The position numbers and the translations under genes were made by a program. Of a stretch of DNA of 20,088 nt, positions 1 to 6,402 are shown in pieces (the stretch's first letter is position 1; each line of letters opens with the position of its first letter). This stretch comes from a virus. Location of the stretch: IMG/VR virus record IMGVR_UViG_3300049218_000005, positions 1 through 20,088 of that record; one strand, written 5' to 3'. Under the pieces are notes generated by a model that made no database searches, was not told the DNA's origin, and saw only the letters and a program-made list of their open reading frames with translations.

Positions 1-7
1 ATGTCAT
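1..7 (-). CDS. Start of the next late gene, cut by the window edge
   Basis: An ATG at 7..5 on the minus strand follows the glycosyltransferase stop by 8 bases and continues off the left edge (Met-Thr visible). The bases before it read GAGAGCTAGG, a weak ribosome-binding sequence. The close spacing matches the rest of the operon, but only two codons can be seen, so nothing can be said about the product. Confidence 0.35.
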
Positions 8-15
8 CCTAGCTC

Positions 16-1425
16 TCAAGTTTCTTTTGGAACTGGCAAAGCCTCAAGTTCCTCAAGACTCATAGGATTGGTATTAAGCCGCTGTGAACACGTAGGGCAC
101 ATAGCGTGAGAACCCGAATAGACCGGAATATTCTCAAATTGCTCAGGGGTAAGGCCCGATTCCAGAAGCGCCAGGGGTGTACCGCTGGCGTCCTCGCCCT
201 CGTCGCGGATCAAGTTCTGAGGGAGGCACGACACGTCCAAGTTACCGCCATCGAAAAGCACGCGCTTCACGTCGGCTGGCTCCCAGTAGTCGTGACCAGG
301 TTCAAGTAGGTACTGCATCCCACCGACCTCAAAGAACCGAGTCAAGTTCACGCGCACAAGGTAGCGACGTGGCACTGGCTCAATCCACTCCACCGGCTCC
401 ACGTCAGGCAGTTCCAGTTGGTCGCGCCCAATGGCGTCAAGGTAGCGCGTCGCGGTGTGGTCCCACGTGAATCGCTTGGCGACCTCTACAGCGTTATGAG
501 CAGCCTTCTCAATAGCCTGTGCGTAATTCAAGTACACATCTTCCATTGCCTCACAGAGTTCGTCGAAGTTCGGCTCCCACCACGAACCGGCTGGCCCGTG
601 GTGGAATGACTGGGGTGGCGTTTCCTGCAAGGTCCAGCCAAGAGGGTAAGTGATGTAGTCACCGTAGGCCGCGTGACCATGTGCATTCGTGGCGATAGTG
701 GGACAACCTTGAGCAATTGCCTGTAAAGGCCTCATCCCGAACCCCTCACCTCTGGAAGGCTGGACGTAGACATGCGCCATTGCGTAGAAAGCACGTTCTT
801 CCTCGTCGGTCAACCTTCCAGTGATGAGATGGATTCGATCGTCCTTGGGGAACTCGCTCGACTTGGCGCTGTGGACGAAAAGACGCGGCGCGGGGCCGTC
901 TGGTATGCGACCGTCGAACACCTTGCGAAATGCCTCAATGACCAGTTCAGAACCCTTGCGATGGCCGCCACCGCTGATAAGGAACGTGAAGTACGGCTCG
1001 TCAAGCGTGGGCCGCTCGGTGGGGAACCACTGTGTCGGGTCGATGCCGAGTGGGACGTAGCGGACGTTCTTGTGGTAGCGACTGAACAGTTCCTTGTTCT
1101 GTTGGCTTGGCACGATGATGGTGTCGAACACGTCAAGAGATTCACGAAACGGCTCGGGCAGGAGATTTGATTCCCACATGGTCAGGATGCTTCTCGTCTG
1201 GCCTTTCCAGTGACCGCGATAGTGCCCAGGCGTAGACATCCAGTTCACGTGTCCGCACACCGCCGAGCGTCCCTCAGAGTGAGGAGTGAACTTCTGGGCA
1301 CCAGAGTTCTGCGGGTTCGGCAGATCGTCAAAGACTTCGACGCCTTGACGCTTGATAGCTGCCACAAGGTCCACGCCCATGCGCCCATAGCCAAGTTCAC
1401 GGTTGTGGACGTAAAGAGCGTTCAT
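16..1425 (-). CDS. GT-B glycosyltransferase (family 4-like) with C-terminal extension
   Basis: Probably transfers a sugar from a nucleotide-sugar donor to a virion protein or host glycan; the substrate is not visible. Residue numbers count from the GTG at 1434. An N-terminal acceptor domain includes GYGRMG at 15-20. The donor half carries HRKG at 158-161 and the signature PSRGEGFGMRPLQAIAQG at 226-243, followed by PTIATN. This is the GT4 E-x7-E region, but the second acidic residue is Gln238 instead of Glu. Residues about 345-472 are not glycosyltransferase: they contain a compact segment (RYLVRVNLTRFFEV... EPGHDYWEPADVKRVLF) like small modules I associate with phage structural proteins, then a Cys pair, CPTC, at 446-449. 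I prefer the ATG at 1425, just after the upstream stop codon (TAG at 1429..1427); the GTG at 1434 would overlap the upstream gene by 8 bases. The family call is fairly secure; its role in the virion is inference. Confidence 0.82.
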   Translation of the reverse strand: MNALYVHNRELGYGRMGVDLVAAIKRQGVEVFDDLPNPQNSGAQKFTPHSEGRSAVCGHVNWMSTPGHYRGHWKGQTRSILTMWESNLLPEPFRESLDVFDTIIVPSQQNKELFSRYHKNVRYVPLGIDPTQWFPTERPTLDEPYFTFLISGGGHRKGSELVIEAFRKVFDGRIPDGPAPRLFVHSAKSSEFPKDDRIHLITGRLTDEEERAFYAMAHVYVQPSRGEGFGMRPLQAIAQGCPTIATNAHGHAAYGDYITYPLGWTLQETPPQSFHHGPAGSWWEPNFDELCEAMEDVYLNYAQAIEKAAHNAVEVAKRFTWDHTATRYLDAIGRDQLELPDVEPVEWIEPVPRRYLVRVNLTRFFEVGGMQYLLEPGHDYWEPADVKRVLFDGGNLDVSCLPQNLIRDEGEDASGTPLALLESGLTPEQFENIPVYSGSHAMCPTCSQRLNTNPMSLEELEALPVPKET

Positions 1426-1426
1426 C

Positions 1427-1918
1427 CTAGGCACTAGGGGCCTGCGCTTCTGCCATGCGTGATTCCATCTCCTTGCGGATACCGGGGGGCATGATGACGC
1501 TGTGTTCTACCTCGAACTTGGAATTGGCCTGCGCTTCCACTTCGGCACTTCCAAAGACGTTACGAGGCTGTAGACCTTGACGACGAAGGCGCTGGTAGGC
1601 GTCCATAGATCGTGCGCGTTCCTTGTCGGTGAAACGATGCTGACCGGCTTCGATGCCTTGGAACTGAACACTGCGGAGTTTTATCTTGAAACATGGGTCG
1701 CAGTTAAGATGTTGGCCCTCGTGTCGCTCGAATACCTGTTCGTCGCTCATGCACCTACGGCAGCGACTTTGCAACCCGTCGTTCTCGTTCTTGTTTTTGC
1801 AGAAATCGGCCAGTGGCTTTATGTCGCCACACGTCCTGCACAATTTGAGACCCTGGTTGTTAAGAGCGACCTTCTGCGCCTTCGCCTCCTTGGTGTAGTA
1901 CTTCGGGTAGTCGGCCAT
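1427..1918 (-). CDS. Cys-rich zinc-binding phage protein, 163 aa
   Basis: The N-terminal third has two Cys pairs, C27-x2-C30 and C53-x2-C56, separated by 22 residues (CRTCGDIKPLADFCKNK then DGLQSRCRRC). This treble-clef-like ribbon often sits at the front of phage HNH or endonuclease VII-type nucleases. A third pair, C73-x2-C76, follows a His-rich stretch (ERHEGQHLNC). I see no HNH catalytic His-Asn-His set and no endonuclease VII core, so nuclease activity is not supported; DNA or RNA binding is the cautious guess. The C-terminal half is charged and ends in an Ala/Glu-rich helix. The ATG overlaps the TGA of the gene upstream (ATGA), indicating translational coupling. Confidence 0.75.
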   Translation of the reverse strand: MADYPKYYTKEAKAQKVALNNQGLKLCRTCGDIKPLADFCKNKNENDGLQSRCRRCMSDEQVFERHEGQHLNCDPCFKIKLRSVQFQGIEAGQHRFTDKERARSMDAYQRLRRQGLQPRNVFGSAEVEAQANSKFEVEHSVIMPPGIRKEMESRMAEAQAPSA

Positions 1919-2166
1919 CAGGTTCCGTTCTTCTGGTTTAGGGCTGAGAGGGCGCTGAGTCCCGTTGTCCCTGCGATGCTATTGCAGACAGCATCTAACT
2001 CTAGGTTCTTCGTACCAGCTTTTGCGTTGAGGGCGGCGAGGAGCCCCATCTGCTTGTTGCTTCCGTAGGCGTAGTAGTTTGCGGCGGCCTGTTCGCCAAG
2101 GTTGGAAGTACCAGCGAGCGAGTTGAGGACGGCCAACCATCCCATCGTCGGTGCGTATGTCGCCAT
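1918..2166 (-). CDS. Small protein made of 'LN-x2-AGT-x2-L' repeats, 82 aa
   Basis: Almost the whole protein is a degenerate repeat with core LN/CN-x2-AGT-x2-L: LNSLAGTSNL near residue 14, LNAKAGTKNL near 46, CNSIAGTTGL near 60, and a final partial LNQKNGT. Short Ala/Asn/Gly repeats of this type occur in phage structural proteins, but I do not recognise a named family or function. It starts two bases after the upstream stop region and ends in an ATGA overlap with the Cys-rich gene, so it is clearly part of the late operon. Confidence 0.7.
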   Translation of the reverse strand: MATYAPTMGWLAVLNSLAGTSNLGEQAAANYYAYGSNKQMGLLAALNAKAGTKNLELDAVCNSIAGTTGLSALSALNQKNGT

Positions 2167-2592
2167 CTAGACCCCCACGATACAGTCCGCGTACCCAGCA
2201 CCATACGCCGTGTAGTTGGTCAAAAGCGTAGCCTGAGCACCCGTGAGAACGTGGGAGCAACCGCCTTGAAAAAAGGCCACGGGATAGACCGCGTGCGCGG
2301 TGTCGTGTTCGGTGGGGCTTTGGGGGTTCGCGCCAGCGTCGATGTAGATGGAGCGCACGTAGGGCGCTTGGGCGTTGTTCACGTCCCAGGGGTAGACGTT
2401 TGCGGTATTGGTATTGGAGTTCTCGGCGGTAGCCGTGTCTTGGACTACGGAACCATCTGACATAAGCCAGACGTTCACACCACGCTCGCGGTTCTCGTAG
2501 TGACGCCACAATTCTTTTTGGATTTGCGTTGAATCGTCTAGATACGGCGGACGGTCTTTGACCAGAGGAGGCGTGAACGTGTACGTCGTCAC
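2167..2592 (-). CDS. Hypothetical phage structural protein, 141 aa
   Basis: I cannot name it. The sequence is mixed alpha/beta with many aromatic and Asn/Thr residues. The N-terminal part is proline-rich (FTPPLVKDRPPY), followed by a region rich in short strands (GVNVWLMSDGSVVQDT) and a C-terminal segment with two cysteines. Similar 130-150-residue proteins are common in phage late operons as minor head or tail components. The start is a GTG that overlaps the upstream TAG by one base (TAGTG). There is no signal peptide or membrane segment, which fits a cytoplasmically assembled virion component. Confidence 0.68.
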   Translation of the reverse strand: MTTYTFTPPLVKDRPPYLDDSTQIQKELWRHYENRERGVNVWLMSDGSVVQDTATAENSNTNTANVYPWDVNNAQAPYVRSIYIDAGANPQSPTEHDTAHAVYPVAFFQGGCSHVLTGAQATLLTNYTAYGAGYADCIVGV

Positions 2593-3140
2593 TATGCCAA
2601 CTGTTCAGCCATCCCCCAGCCGGTCATCGTGGCACCAGAGCCGGGGTTGACATCGACGTGAATAGAAGTCGCGGTCGCAGAGTTAAAGCCAGCCGTTGAG
2701 GTCGCGGCACAAGAGATGGAACCAAGGCCCGTCGAATCAGTCGCTTGGTTGACGTAAAACGCAGTACATGCGGCCTTCGCGGTCGTCCCAGCGCCAATGG
2801 CGGTGATGACTACTTCGATAATCAAAATCGCACGATCTGCGAGCGCGGTGTTCGCCCCTGAGGTCCATGACGCAACCTGCGTGTCAGCAGTCGTGCCGTG
2901 CGTGCCAATTCCCACTTCAAGCGCCCACGTATTCGTCCCAGCGCCAGTCTTTAGGACGCCGACGTGGAAACGAAAACGGCTTCCTACCGAAAGGGGACCA
3001 TTGAGGGCAATCGTCGTACCAGGAACGACGTTGTACTGTGAGGCGGTGAGCGAGCCTGCAGTGGTGTCGGGCGTACCAAAACCTCGAGCAAGCCCAGGCG
3101 TCTTTACGAGACTGCCTTCAACTAATCCATCTACGGGCAT
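2592..3140 (-). CDS. Probable beta-rich virion surface or appendage protein, 182 aa
   Basis: The composition is dominated by Gly, Ala, Thr and Ser with alternating hydrophobic residues, as in beta-sandwich or jelly-roll virion proteins. Examples are FRFHVGVLKTGAGTNTWALEV near residue 57, a hydrophobic strand AILIIEVVITAIG near 104, and STAGFNSATATSIHVDV near 148. There is no catalytic motif. The position in the late operon, after the capsid gene and several small genes, suits a head decoration, head fibre or receptor-facing appendage protein. This is inferred from composition and context. The ATG at 3140 overlaps the upstream TAA (TAATG). Confidence 0.68.
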   Translation of the reverse strand: MPVDGLVEGSLVKTPGLARGFGTPDTTAGSLTASQYNVVPGTTIALNGPLSVGSRFRFHVGVLKTGAGTNTWALEVGIGTHGTTADTQVASWTSGANTALADRAILIIEVVITAIGAGTTAKAACTAFYVNQATDSTGLGSISCAATSTAGFNSATATSIHVDVNPGSGATMTGWGMAEQLA

Positions 3141-3394
3141 TACTGGCCTTTCGTTACGGGAACTTCAGGTGCGTCAGGGGTATTCATGCCACCCGCTGGC
3201 GCTTGGATGCCCCACACGGGGTCAGAAACGAGGTTCATGGGGCCACTTATGGGCGTGGCGTCGCCGGTTTGGGTCTTGCCAAATCGGTCAGTGTCGGCGT
3301 AGGGCCTTGCATCGCCAGCGGTCATTTGGTGACCCTGCGCGTCGCCAGCGCCACTTTCGGGGTCTTGCGCCCACGTCTGGTTAGGACCAGCCAT
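3140..3394 (-). CDS. Small Gly/Asp/Pro-rich phage protein, 84 aa
   Basis: Function not recognised. It is hydrophilic and probably largely disordered: rich in Gly, Asp, Pro and Gln, with one hydrophobic patch (MNLVSDPVWGIQAP near residues 53-66). The reading frame stays open far upstream (to 3652), but that part is out of frame over the neighbouring 140-residue gene. I place the start at the ATG at 3394, which has GGAG six bases upstream and gives a 14-base overlap with the previous gene. A second ATG at 3406 lacks a well-spaced ribosome-binding site. It ends in TAATG with the beta-rich protein. Confidence 0.6.
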   Translation of the reverse strand: MAGPNQTWAQDPESGAGDAQGHQMTAGDARPYADTDRFGKTQTGDATPISGPMNLVSDPVWGIQAPAGGMNTPDAPEVPVTKGQ

Positions 3395-3803
3395 TGTCGT
3401 CTCCATTCCCTGGTTCGCGTTCACCCATTGCCGAAGCTGAACTTGGGGGAATCGTGAGTGCAGCATCGTAGGAGTTCTTCGCCACCGAGTCGATGGTCTG
3501 CCACCCGTCTCGAGTATCGGTGGATGACGCTGCGAGACCCGAAGAATCGGGCAACGCCATTCCAGGGCCACGAGGTACCTCAGAGCCGAAGGTCTGGGTG
3601 CTCTCAGGTTCAGCAATGTTTGAACCTTCTGACTTGCCAGTGTTCGGTTCAATACCGCGAAGGTTGCTCGTCGGTCCTGGGTTGCTCGCAGACGCCGTAG
3701 GAAGGTTCCAGCCCTTACCGTCTTGGCCCACGGATCCGTCCATCTCGCTTTGGCTGAGTTGTGAAACGCCTTCAGCGCGTCGTGCCATTGGGTCTAGAGC
3801 CAC
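3381..3803 (-). CDS. Ser/Gly-rich low-complexity phage protein, 140 aa
   Basis: Function not recognised. Nearly all of it is low-complexity, rich in Ser, Gly, Pro, Asn and Asp, with few hydrophobic positions, suggesting a disordered linker or head-associated protein. A short helical patch lies near the N terminus (DPMARRAEGVSQLSQSEM). The start is GTG at 3803, overlapping the previous stop by 10 bases, with AGGA seven bases upstream; an in-frame ATG at 3788 is the alternative. It belongs to the run of small post-capsid genes. Confidence 0.58.
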   Translation of the reverse strand: MALDPMARRAEGVSQLSQSEMDGSVGQDGKGWNLPTASASNPGPTSNLRGIEPNTGKSEGSNIAEPESTQTFGSEVPRGPGMALPDSSGLAASSTDTRDGWQTIDSVAKNSYDAALTIPPSSASAMGEREPGNGDDNGWS

Positions 3804-4042
3804 GGTATCTTCCTCTCGGTGTCAACTTCGCCGTCCATGTGACCTTCAGCGATAAGGCCGTGGTCAAAGGCCGCGTCGTTGGCCGCAGCGCGAACAGGGC
3901 GCGGGGGCAGAATCACGCTCTCGTTGCCCGCGATCATGAGAACGTCGGGGGCCAGACCAAGGCCGGACTGTGCGCCAGACCACGGCACGTCGGCAGGAAG
4001 GCGAGAGCCGGTTGTTGGGGTGTCATTGGTGATGTCGGCCAT
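3794..4042 (-). CDS. Small hypothetical phage protein, 82 aa
   Basis: Function not recognised. The N-terminal region is polar (MADITNDTPTTGSR), followed by a more hydrophobic centre (APDVLMIAGNESVILPPRPVR) and an acidic C-terminal part. I choose the ATG at 4042 because it overlaps the upstream TAA (TAATG) and has GGAAG five bases ahead. An ATG at 4054 would add four residues but has no spaced ribosome-binding site. In position and size it resembles the small head-completion or accessory proteins encoded after phage capsid genes, but no family match can be claimed. Confidence 0.58.
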   Translation of the reverse strand: MADITNDTPTTGSRLPADVPWSGAQSGLGLAPDVLMIAGNESVILPPRPVRAAANDAAFDHGLIAEGHMDGEVDTERKIPWL

Positions 4043-4221
4043 TAGTGCTTCCATCCTTTCGCGTTCTTCGCAAAGTTCGCTTCCTTCTTCACCTTAGTGG
4101 ATGCCTTCGGGTTCGCTAAGTCCTTACGAGTTTGTTCTTGGACCGTGTTGCCGTTGGCCTTCGCTCGAGCGGTGAACTTGCCCTTGTTCGCTGTGTTTAT
4201 CTTGATGGGCTTGTTCGCCAT
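4042..4221 (-). CDS. Lys-rich basic small phage protein, 59 aa
   Basis: This gene is too short for a typical length cut-off, but it is supported at both ends: its ATG overlaps the upstream TGA (TGATG) and its TAA overlaps the next ATG (TAATG). The product is strongly basic, with 13 Lys and 3 Arg in 59 residues, begins MANKPIKINTANKGKFTARA and ends EANFAKNAKGWKH. The C-terminal ANFAKNAKGW pattern resembles small basic proteins I associate with phage head regions. DNA or capsid-interior binding is plausible from its charge; no activity is demonstrated. Confidence 0.68.
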   Translation of the reverse strand: MANKPIKINTANKGKFTARAKANGNTVQEQTRKDLANPKASTKVKKEANFAKNAKGWKH

Positions 4222-4619
4222 CAGACCGGCGGTGGGACTGGTTCGGCGTCAGCGACGTTTGAGGCCATCGCGTCGGGGGTTGCGTCGGGAGCCACGTCAG
4301 GCGTAGGTTCAGGTGCGACGACAGGGGCCTCCGGTGCCGGTTCATCGTCGGGCGCCGGCGTCACGATTGGTACAGGTCCGGTCGGGTCGTCGGGTGATGG
4401 CACGGGAGCGACGAACTCGTTTGCCTCTTGTTCCACCACGTCAACGCTCAATTCGGGAACAGGCTGATTGAGGTTGTTGACCTGCGGTGGTTCGGGCAAC
4501 GTCGGAACGGGTTGAACCGTTGCGATGTCGCTGATGGTCCCGCACGCGAGACACTGGTAGTTGCGCACGTCGGGCTGCATGAGGTCAGCGCGACCACAAT
4601 TCGGGCAAGCGTCAGCCAT
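4221..4619 (-). CDS. Zinc-ribbon protein with Pro/acidic disordered tail, 132 aa
   Basis: Residues 5-26 form a textbook zinc ribbon: CPNCG, then 14 residues on CLACG, giving two CxxC pairs. Beyond residue about 35 the protein is proline-rich and acidic (VPSPDDPTGPVP, APDDEPAPEAPV, EPTPDVAPDATPD), with no predicted fold. A small ribbon with a long flexible anionic tail could act as a nucleic-acid or protein docking factor, but the role is unknown. The start is secure: GGAGG at 4628..4624 lies four bases before the ATG. It is the first gene after the capsid gene and is separated from it by a strong hairpin. Confidence 0.72.
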   Translation of the reverse strand: MADACPNCGRADLMQPDVRNYQCLACGTISDIATVQPVPTLPEPPQVNNLNQPVPELSVDVVEQEANEFVAPVPSPDDPTGPVPIVTPAPDDEPAPEAPVVAPEPTPDVAPDATPDAMASNVADAEPVPPPV

Positions 4620-4636
4620 AGGGCCTCCGTTCTAAG

Positions 4637-4668
4637 GGCTAGGGGAGGGCCGAAACCCTCCCCTAGCC
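4637..4668 (-). terminator. Strong 13-bp hairpin with UUCG-like loop after the capsid gene
   Basis: On the minus strand, arms GGCTAGGGGAGGG and CCCTCCCCTAGCC pair perfectly over 13 bp around the loop TTTCGG. As RNA, the outer loop bases can form a U-G pair enclosing a UUCG tetraloop. The hairpin starts nine bases after the capsid stop. No T-tract follows it and the next ribosome-binding site lies close behind, so it may be a partial terminator, an mRNA 3'-end stabiliser or a processing site rather than a full terminator. Confidence 0.7.
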
Positions 4669-4677
4669 ATTGAAGAA

Positions 4678-5670
4678 TCAAATGTCGATGGTTGGAGTGT
4701 CTACCCCAGCGGTCGGGTTCTGACCGATGCTTGAGGCCGACTCCTGACGCCACACCGAGGGGGTACGGAAGATACCGTAACCACCAAGCCACTTCCAACC
4801 AAGAGGCTGGAAACGACGCAAGGTGTCGGTGATTGGTCCCATGACCACAACGGGCAGCGGGCCGTTGCCGTCCTTGATGGCCCAGACCTTCGCGAGGCAT
4901 TGGCGACCAAGGAACAAGGTTCCGTACACGTCAGTGTCCGTCGTTGACGAACCGGCGTCAGCAAACAACGGAGCGGTCGGTGTTTCAAGGAAACGCGCAC
5001 CCGCAAAGGCCCCGATTTCGCCACGGAAAATCTCGTCCGGTGCTGAGTAGACGTGAGGCGCGATAAGGGCTTGGTTGCCCGACTCCTGCCACAGGTCAAA
5101 GGACACGTCGGGGTGGATGATGCCCAGGTAGTAGCCACCAAAGCCAGGGACGTTGTTGCGCTTTAGCGAAGCGACGTTCAAGCGAACGTCGTAGGCACGC
5201 ATCGTGTCGCTTGGCGTGATGGCATTACGAGCTCCTGGGGTGACGCCAGTGGCACCAGCCGAGTAAGACACGTTTGAGCCACCCTGCAACTGGATCTTTG
5301 CCAGTTCGTCCAGCGAGCGTCCAGCGTTGTAGCCAACCGTATTCGCCTGCACCTCGTCGATAGACACGAACGACTCGCCGCGAAGCGCCGCAGTCGTGAT
5401 AGTGCCGTTGCCGTACTCGTTAAGGGCAACGGTGACTTGGCTGGACGTGAGGGCCACGGGCGTGATGTCCGTGGACTCGTTGAGCGACGTGGTGGCAAGC
5501 GCCATGTCGTTTTGGATGTTGAAGACGACCGACGAGCCAGCCATTGACTGGTTCGTGGGCTTTACGTCCGCGATCTGGTCGTAGTAACGCTCCGGTCGCA
5601 GGGCGAAGTACGCCAGCATGTCGTAGGCGGTCTGAACGTAGTCAACCGTCCCTGTGGTGGTATATGCCAT
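4678..5670 (-). CDS. Major capsid protein, N4-gp56-like (HK97 fold)
   Basis: Forms the icosahedral shell. At 330 residues it is a usual size for this family. Recognisable stretches are YYLGIIHPDVSFDL at 180-193 and RGEIGAFAGARFLETP at 216-231; the pairing of 'hP-x-V-x-x-D-L' with 'GEIG-x-x-x-G-x-R-x-x-E(S/T)P' is what I know from N4-gp56 family capsid proteins. The C terminus (WKWLGGYGIFRTPSVWRQESAS at about 292-313) also fits. It follows the scaffold gene by 24 bp, with AGGAGG about ten bases before the ATG. There is no long N-terminal delta domain, consistent with a separate scaffold protein. The downstream hairpin may support high expression. Confidence 0.88.
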   Translation of the reverse strand: MAYTTTGTVDYVQTAYDMLAYFALRPERYYDQIADVKPTNQSMAGSSVVFNIQNDMALATTSLNESTDITPVALTSSQVTVALNEYGNGTITTAALRGESFVSIDEVQANTVGYNAGRSLDELAKIQLQGGSNVSYSAGATGVTPGARNAITPSDTMRAYDVRLNVASLKRNNVPGFGGYYLGIIHPDVSFDLWQESGNQALIAPHVYSAPDEIFRGEIGAFAGARFLETPTAPLFADAGSSTTDTDVYGTLFLGRQCLAKVWAIKDGNGPLPVVVMGPITDTLRRFQPLGWKWLGGYGIFRTPSVWRQESASSIGQNPTAGVDTPTIDI

Positions 5671-5694
5671 GTTTGAAGGGCCTCCTAGCCCCTA

Positions 5695-6189
5695 TTAACC
5701 AAACTCGGGCATGACACCAATGAGTCCGTCCCTGTTCTTAAAACCAGGCTGACCAGCCACTTCACCGACGATTGCCATTACCTCGTCTTGAGACTTGGCA
5801 TTGCGCAATGCTACGGCAAGGTCAATGTCGCTACTCCCTACAGAAGCGCCGCCACTGGCGTTGAGAATACGCCTTTGTGCCTCTTGTTCCTCGGGCGTCA
5901 AGCCTCCGGTCGAAGTGGCGGGGACAGACGTGATTCCCATCTTCTCTCCATAGGTACGAATCGCCTCTGGCTCGAGTGGGCCGTCATAGTCCTTAAAGAC
6001 CAATTCTCTTGCGGGGTGGTCAGGGAGCCCAGATTGCGCGATTGCCGTCTGCTTCTTGAAATCCGCAAGTTCCGCTTTCGCGGCAGCTGCCTCACGCTCG
6101 GCTTTACGAGCTATGCGGAGCTTTGCTTGCACGTCAGGCGACAACTGTTGCTCACTTGGTTCCAGTACTTCTTCATCGTTGTCAGGCAT
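5695..6189 (-). CDS. Probable capsid scaffolding protein, 164 aa
   Basis: Probably guides capsid assembly and is then lost from the head. It is acidic at the N terminus (MPDNDEEVLEPSEQQ), then has a long charged helix or coiled coil (VQAKLRIARKAEREAAAAKAELADFKKQ at about residues 20-47), a mixed middle, and a GL-x-P-EEQEAQRRI helix. This is the usual composition of phage scaffolds, and its place directly before the capsid gene is the classical one. The frame is open upstream to 6255, but the ATG at 6189 has AAAGGAG about six bases ahead and is the clear start. Confidence 0.8.
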   Translation of the reverse strand: MPDNDEEVLEPSEQQLSPDVQAKLRIARKAEREAAAAKAELADFKKQTAIAQSGLPDHPARELVFKDYDGPLEPEAIRTYGEKMGITSVPATSTGGLTPEEQEAQRRILNASGGASVGSSDIDLAVALRNAKSQDEVMAIVGEVAGQPGFKNRDGLIGVMPEFG

Positions 6190-6402
6190 TTGAAATCTCC
6201 TTTGGTTACACGTCATCGTCGGAGCACGAGGCGGGTTTGGCGAAATTGCCCTCACACGAAAAACGTTTACACGATTGCAGGCGGTGTGTGGCCCGTTGCA
6301 AAAGGGGTTTTGTAGCGCACACCTAGGTCGATCTACGACACCGAGGGCGACAGTCCTACTGGCTTGAATCTAATCACACGAATGTAGTTCGTGTCAAGCA
6401 CT
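6190..6402 (-). promoter_or_regulatory. 213-bp intergenic region before the scaffold/capsid genes
   Basis: This is the largest gene-free stretch in the window and separates the internal-protein genes from scaffold and capsid. It contains the promoter and inverted-repeat candidate listed separately. It also holds a second copy of the 9-mer TTCGTGTGA (minus strand, 6260..6252; first copy 6382..6374) and the scaffold ribosome-binding site AAAGGAG at 6203..6197. I see no tRNA and no convincing small ORF. Confidence 0.6.
6367..6397 (-). promoter_or_regulatory. Candidate promoter overlapping an inverted repeat
   Basis: On the minus strand a consensus -35 hexamer, TTGACA (6397..6392), is followed after 19 bases by TAGATT (6372..6367), a 4-of-6 match to TATAAT; an alternative TTAGAT has 18-base spacing. 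The inverted repeat ACACGAA-5-TTCGTGT (6376-6394) overlaps the -35 and the spacer, as a repressor or activator operator would. It starts eight bases after the stop of the 389-residue gene. It would drive scaffold and capsid separately from the upstream genes. Confidence 0.45.

Noticed and set aside
464-469. Other CACGTG hexamers (for example near 464, 12762, 17824 and 18065)
   Set aside because: They lack the flanking GTTT/AAAC arms of parS, and six-base palindromes are expected several times by chance in 20 kb.
1427-1918. HNH or endonuclease VII homing nuclease
   Set aside because: The N-terminal Cys ribbon suggests one, but no HNH catalytic set or endonuclease VII core is visible, so only zinc binding is claimed.
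2797-3384. Plus-strand ORF of 195 codons
   Set aside because: It lies antiparallel over the beta-rich and Gly/Asp-rich genes, which have overlapping start/stop junctions with their neighbours. Its translation has no recognisable composition or motif, so it is a shadow frame.
3395-3652. N-terminal extension of the 84-residue gene to 170 residues
   Set aside because: The extra part runs over the 140-residue gene in another frame and reads as Arg/Leu/Ser-rich shadow sequence. A GGAG-preceded ATG at 3394 explains the gene.
6190-6255. 22-residue N-terminal extension of the scaffold from a GTG at 6255
   Set aside because: The ATG at 6189 has a near-perfect ribosome-binding site (AAAGGAG); the GTG has none, and the extension is Pro/Arg-rich without helical character.
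6259-6268. AAAACGTTTA short palindrome in the intergenic region
   Set aside because: Too short and AT-rich to claim as an operator on its own.
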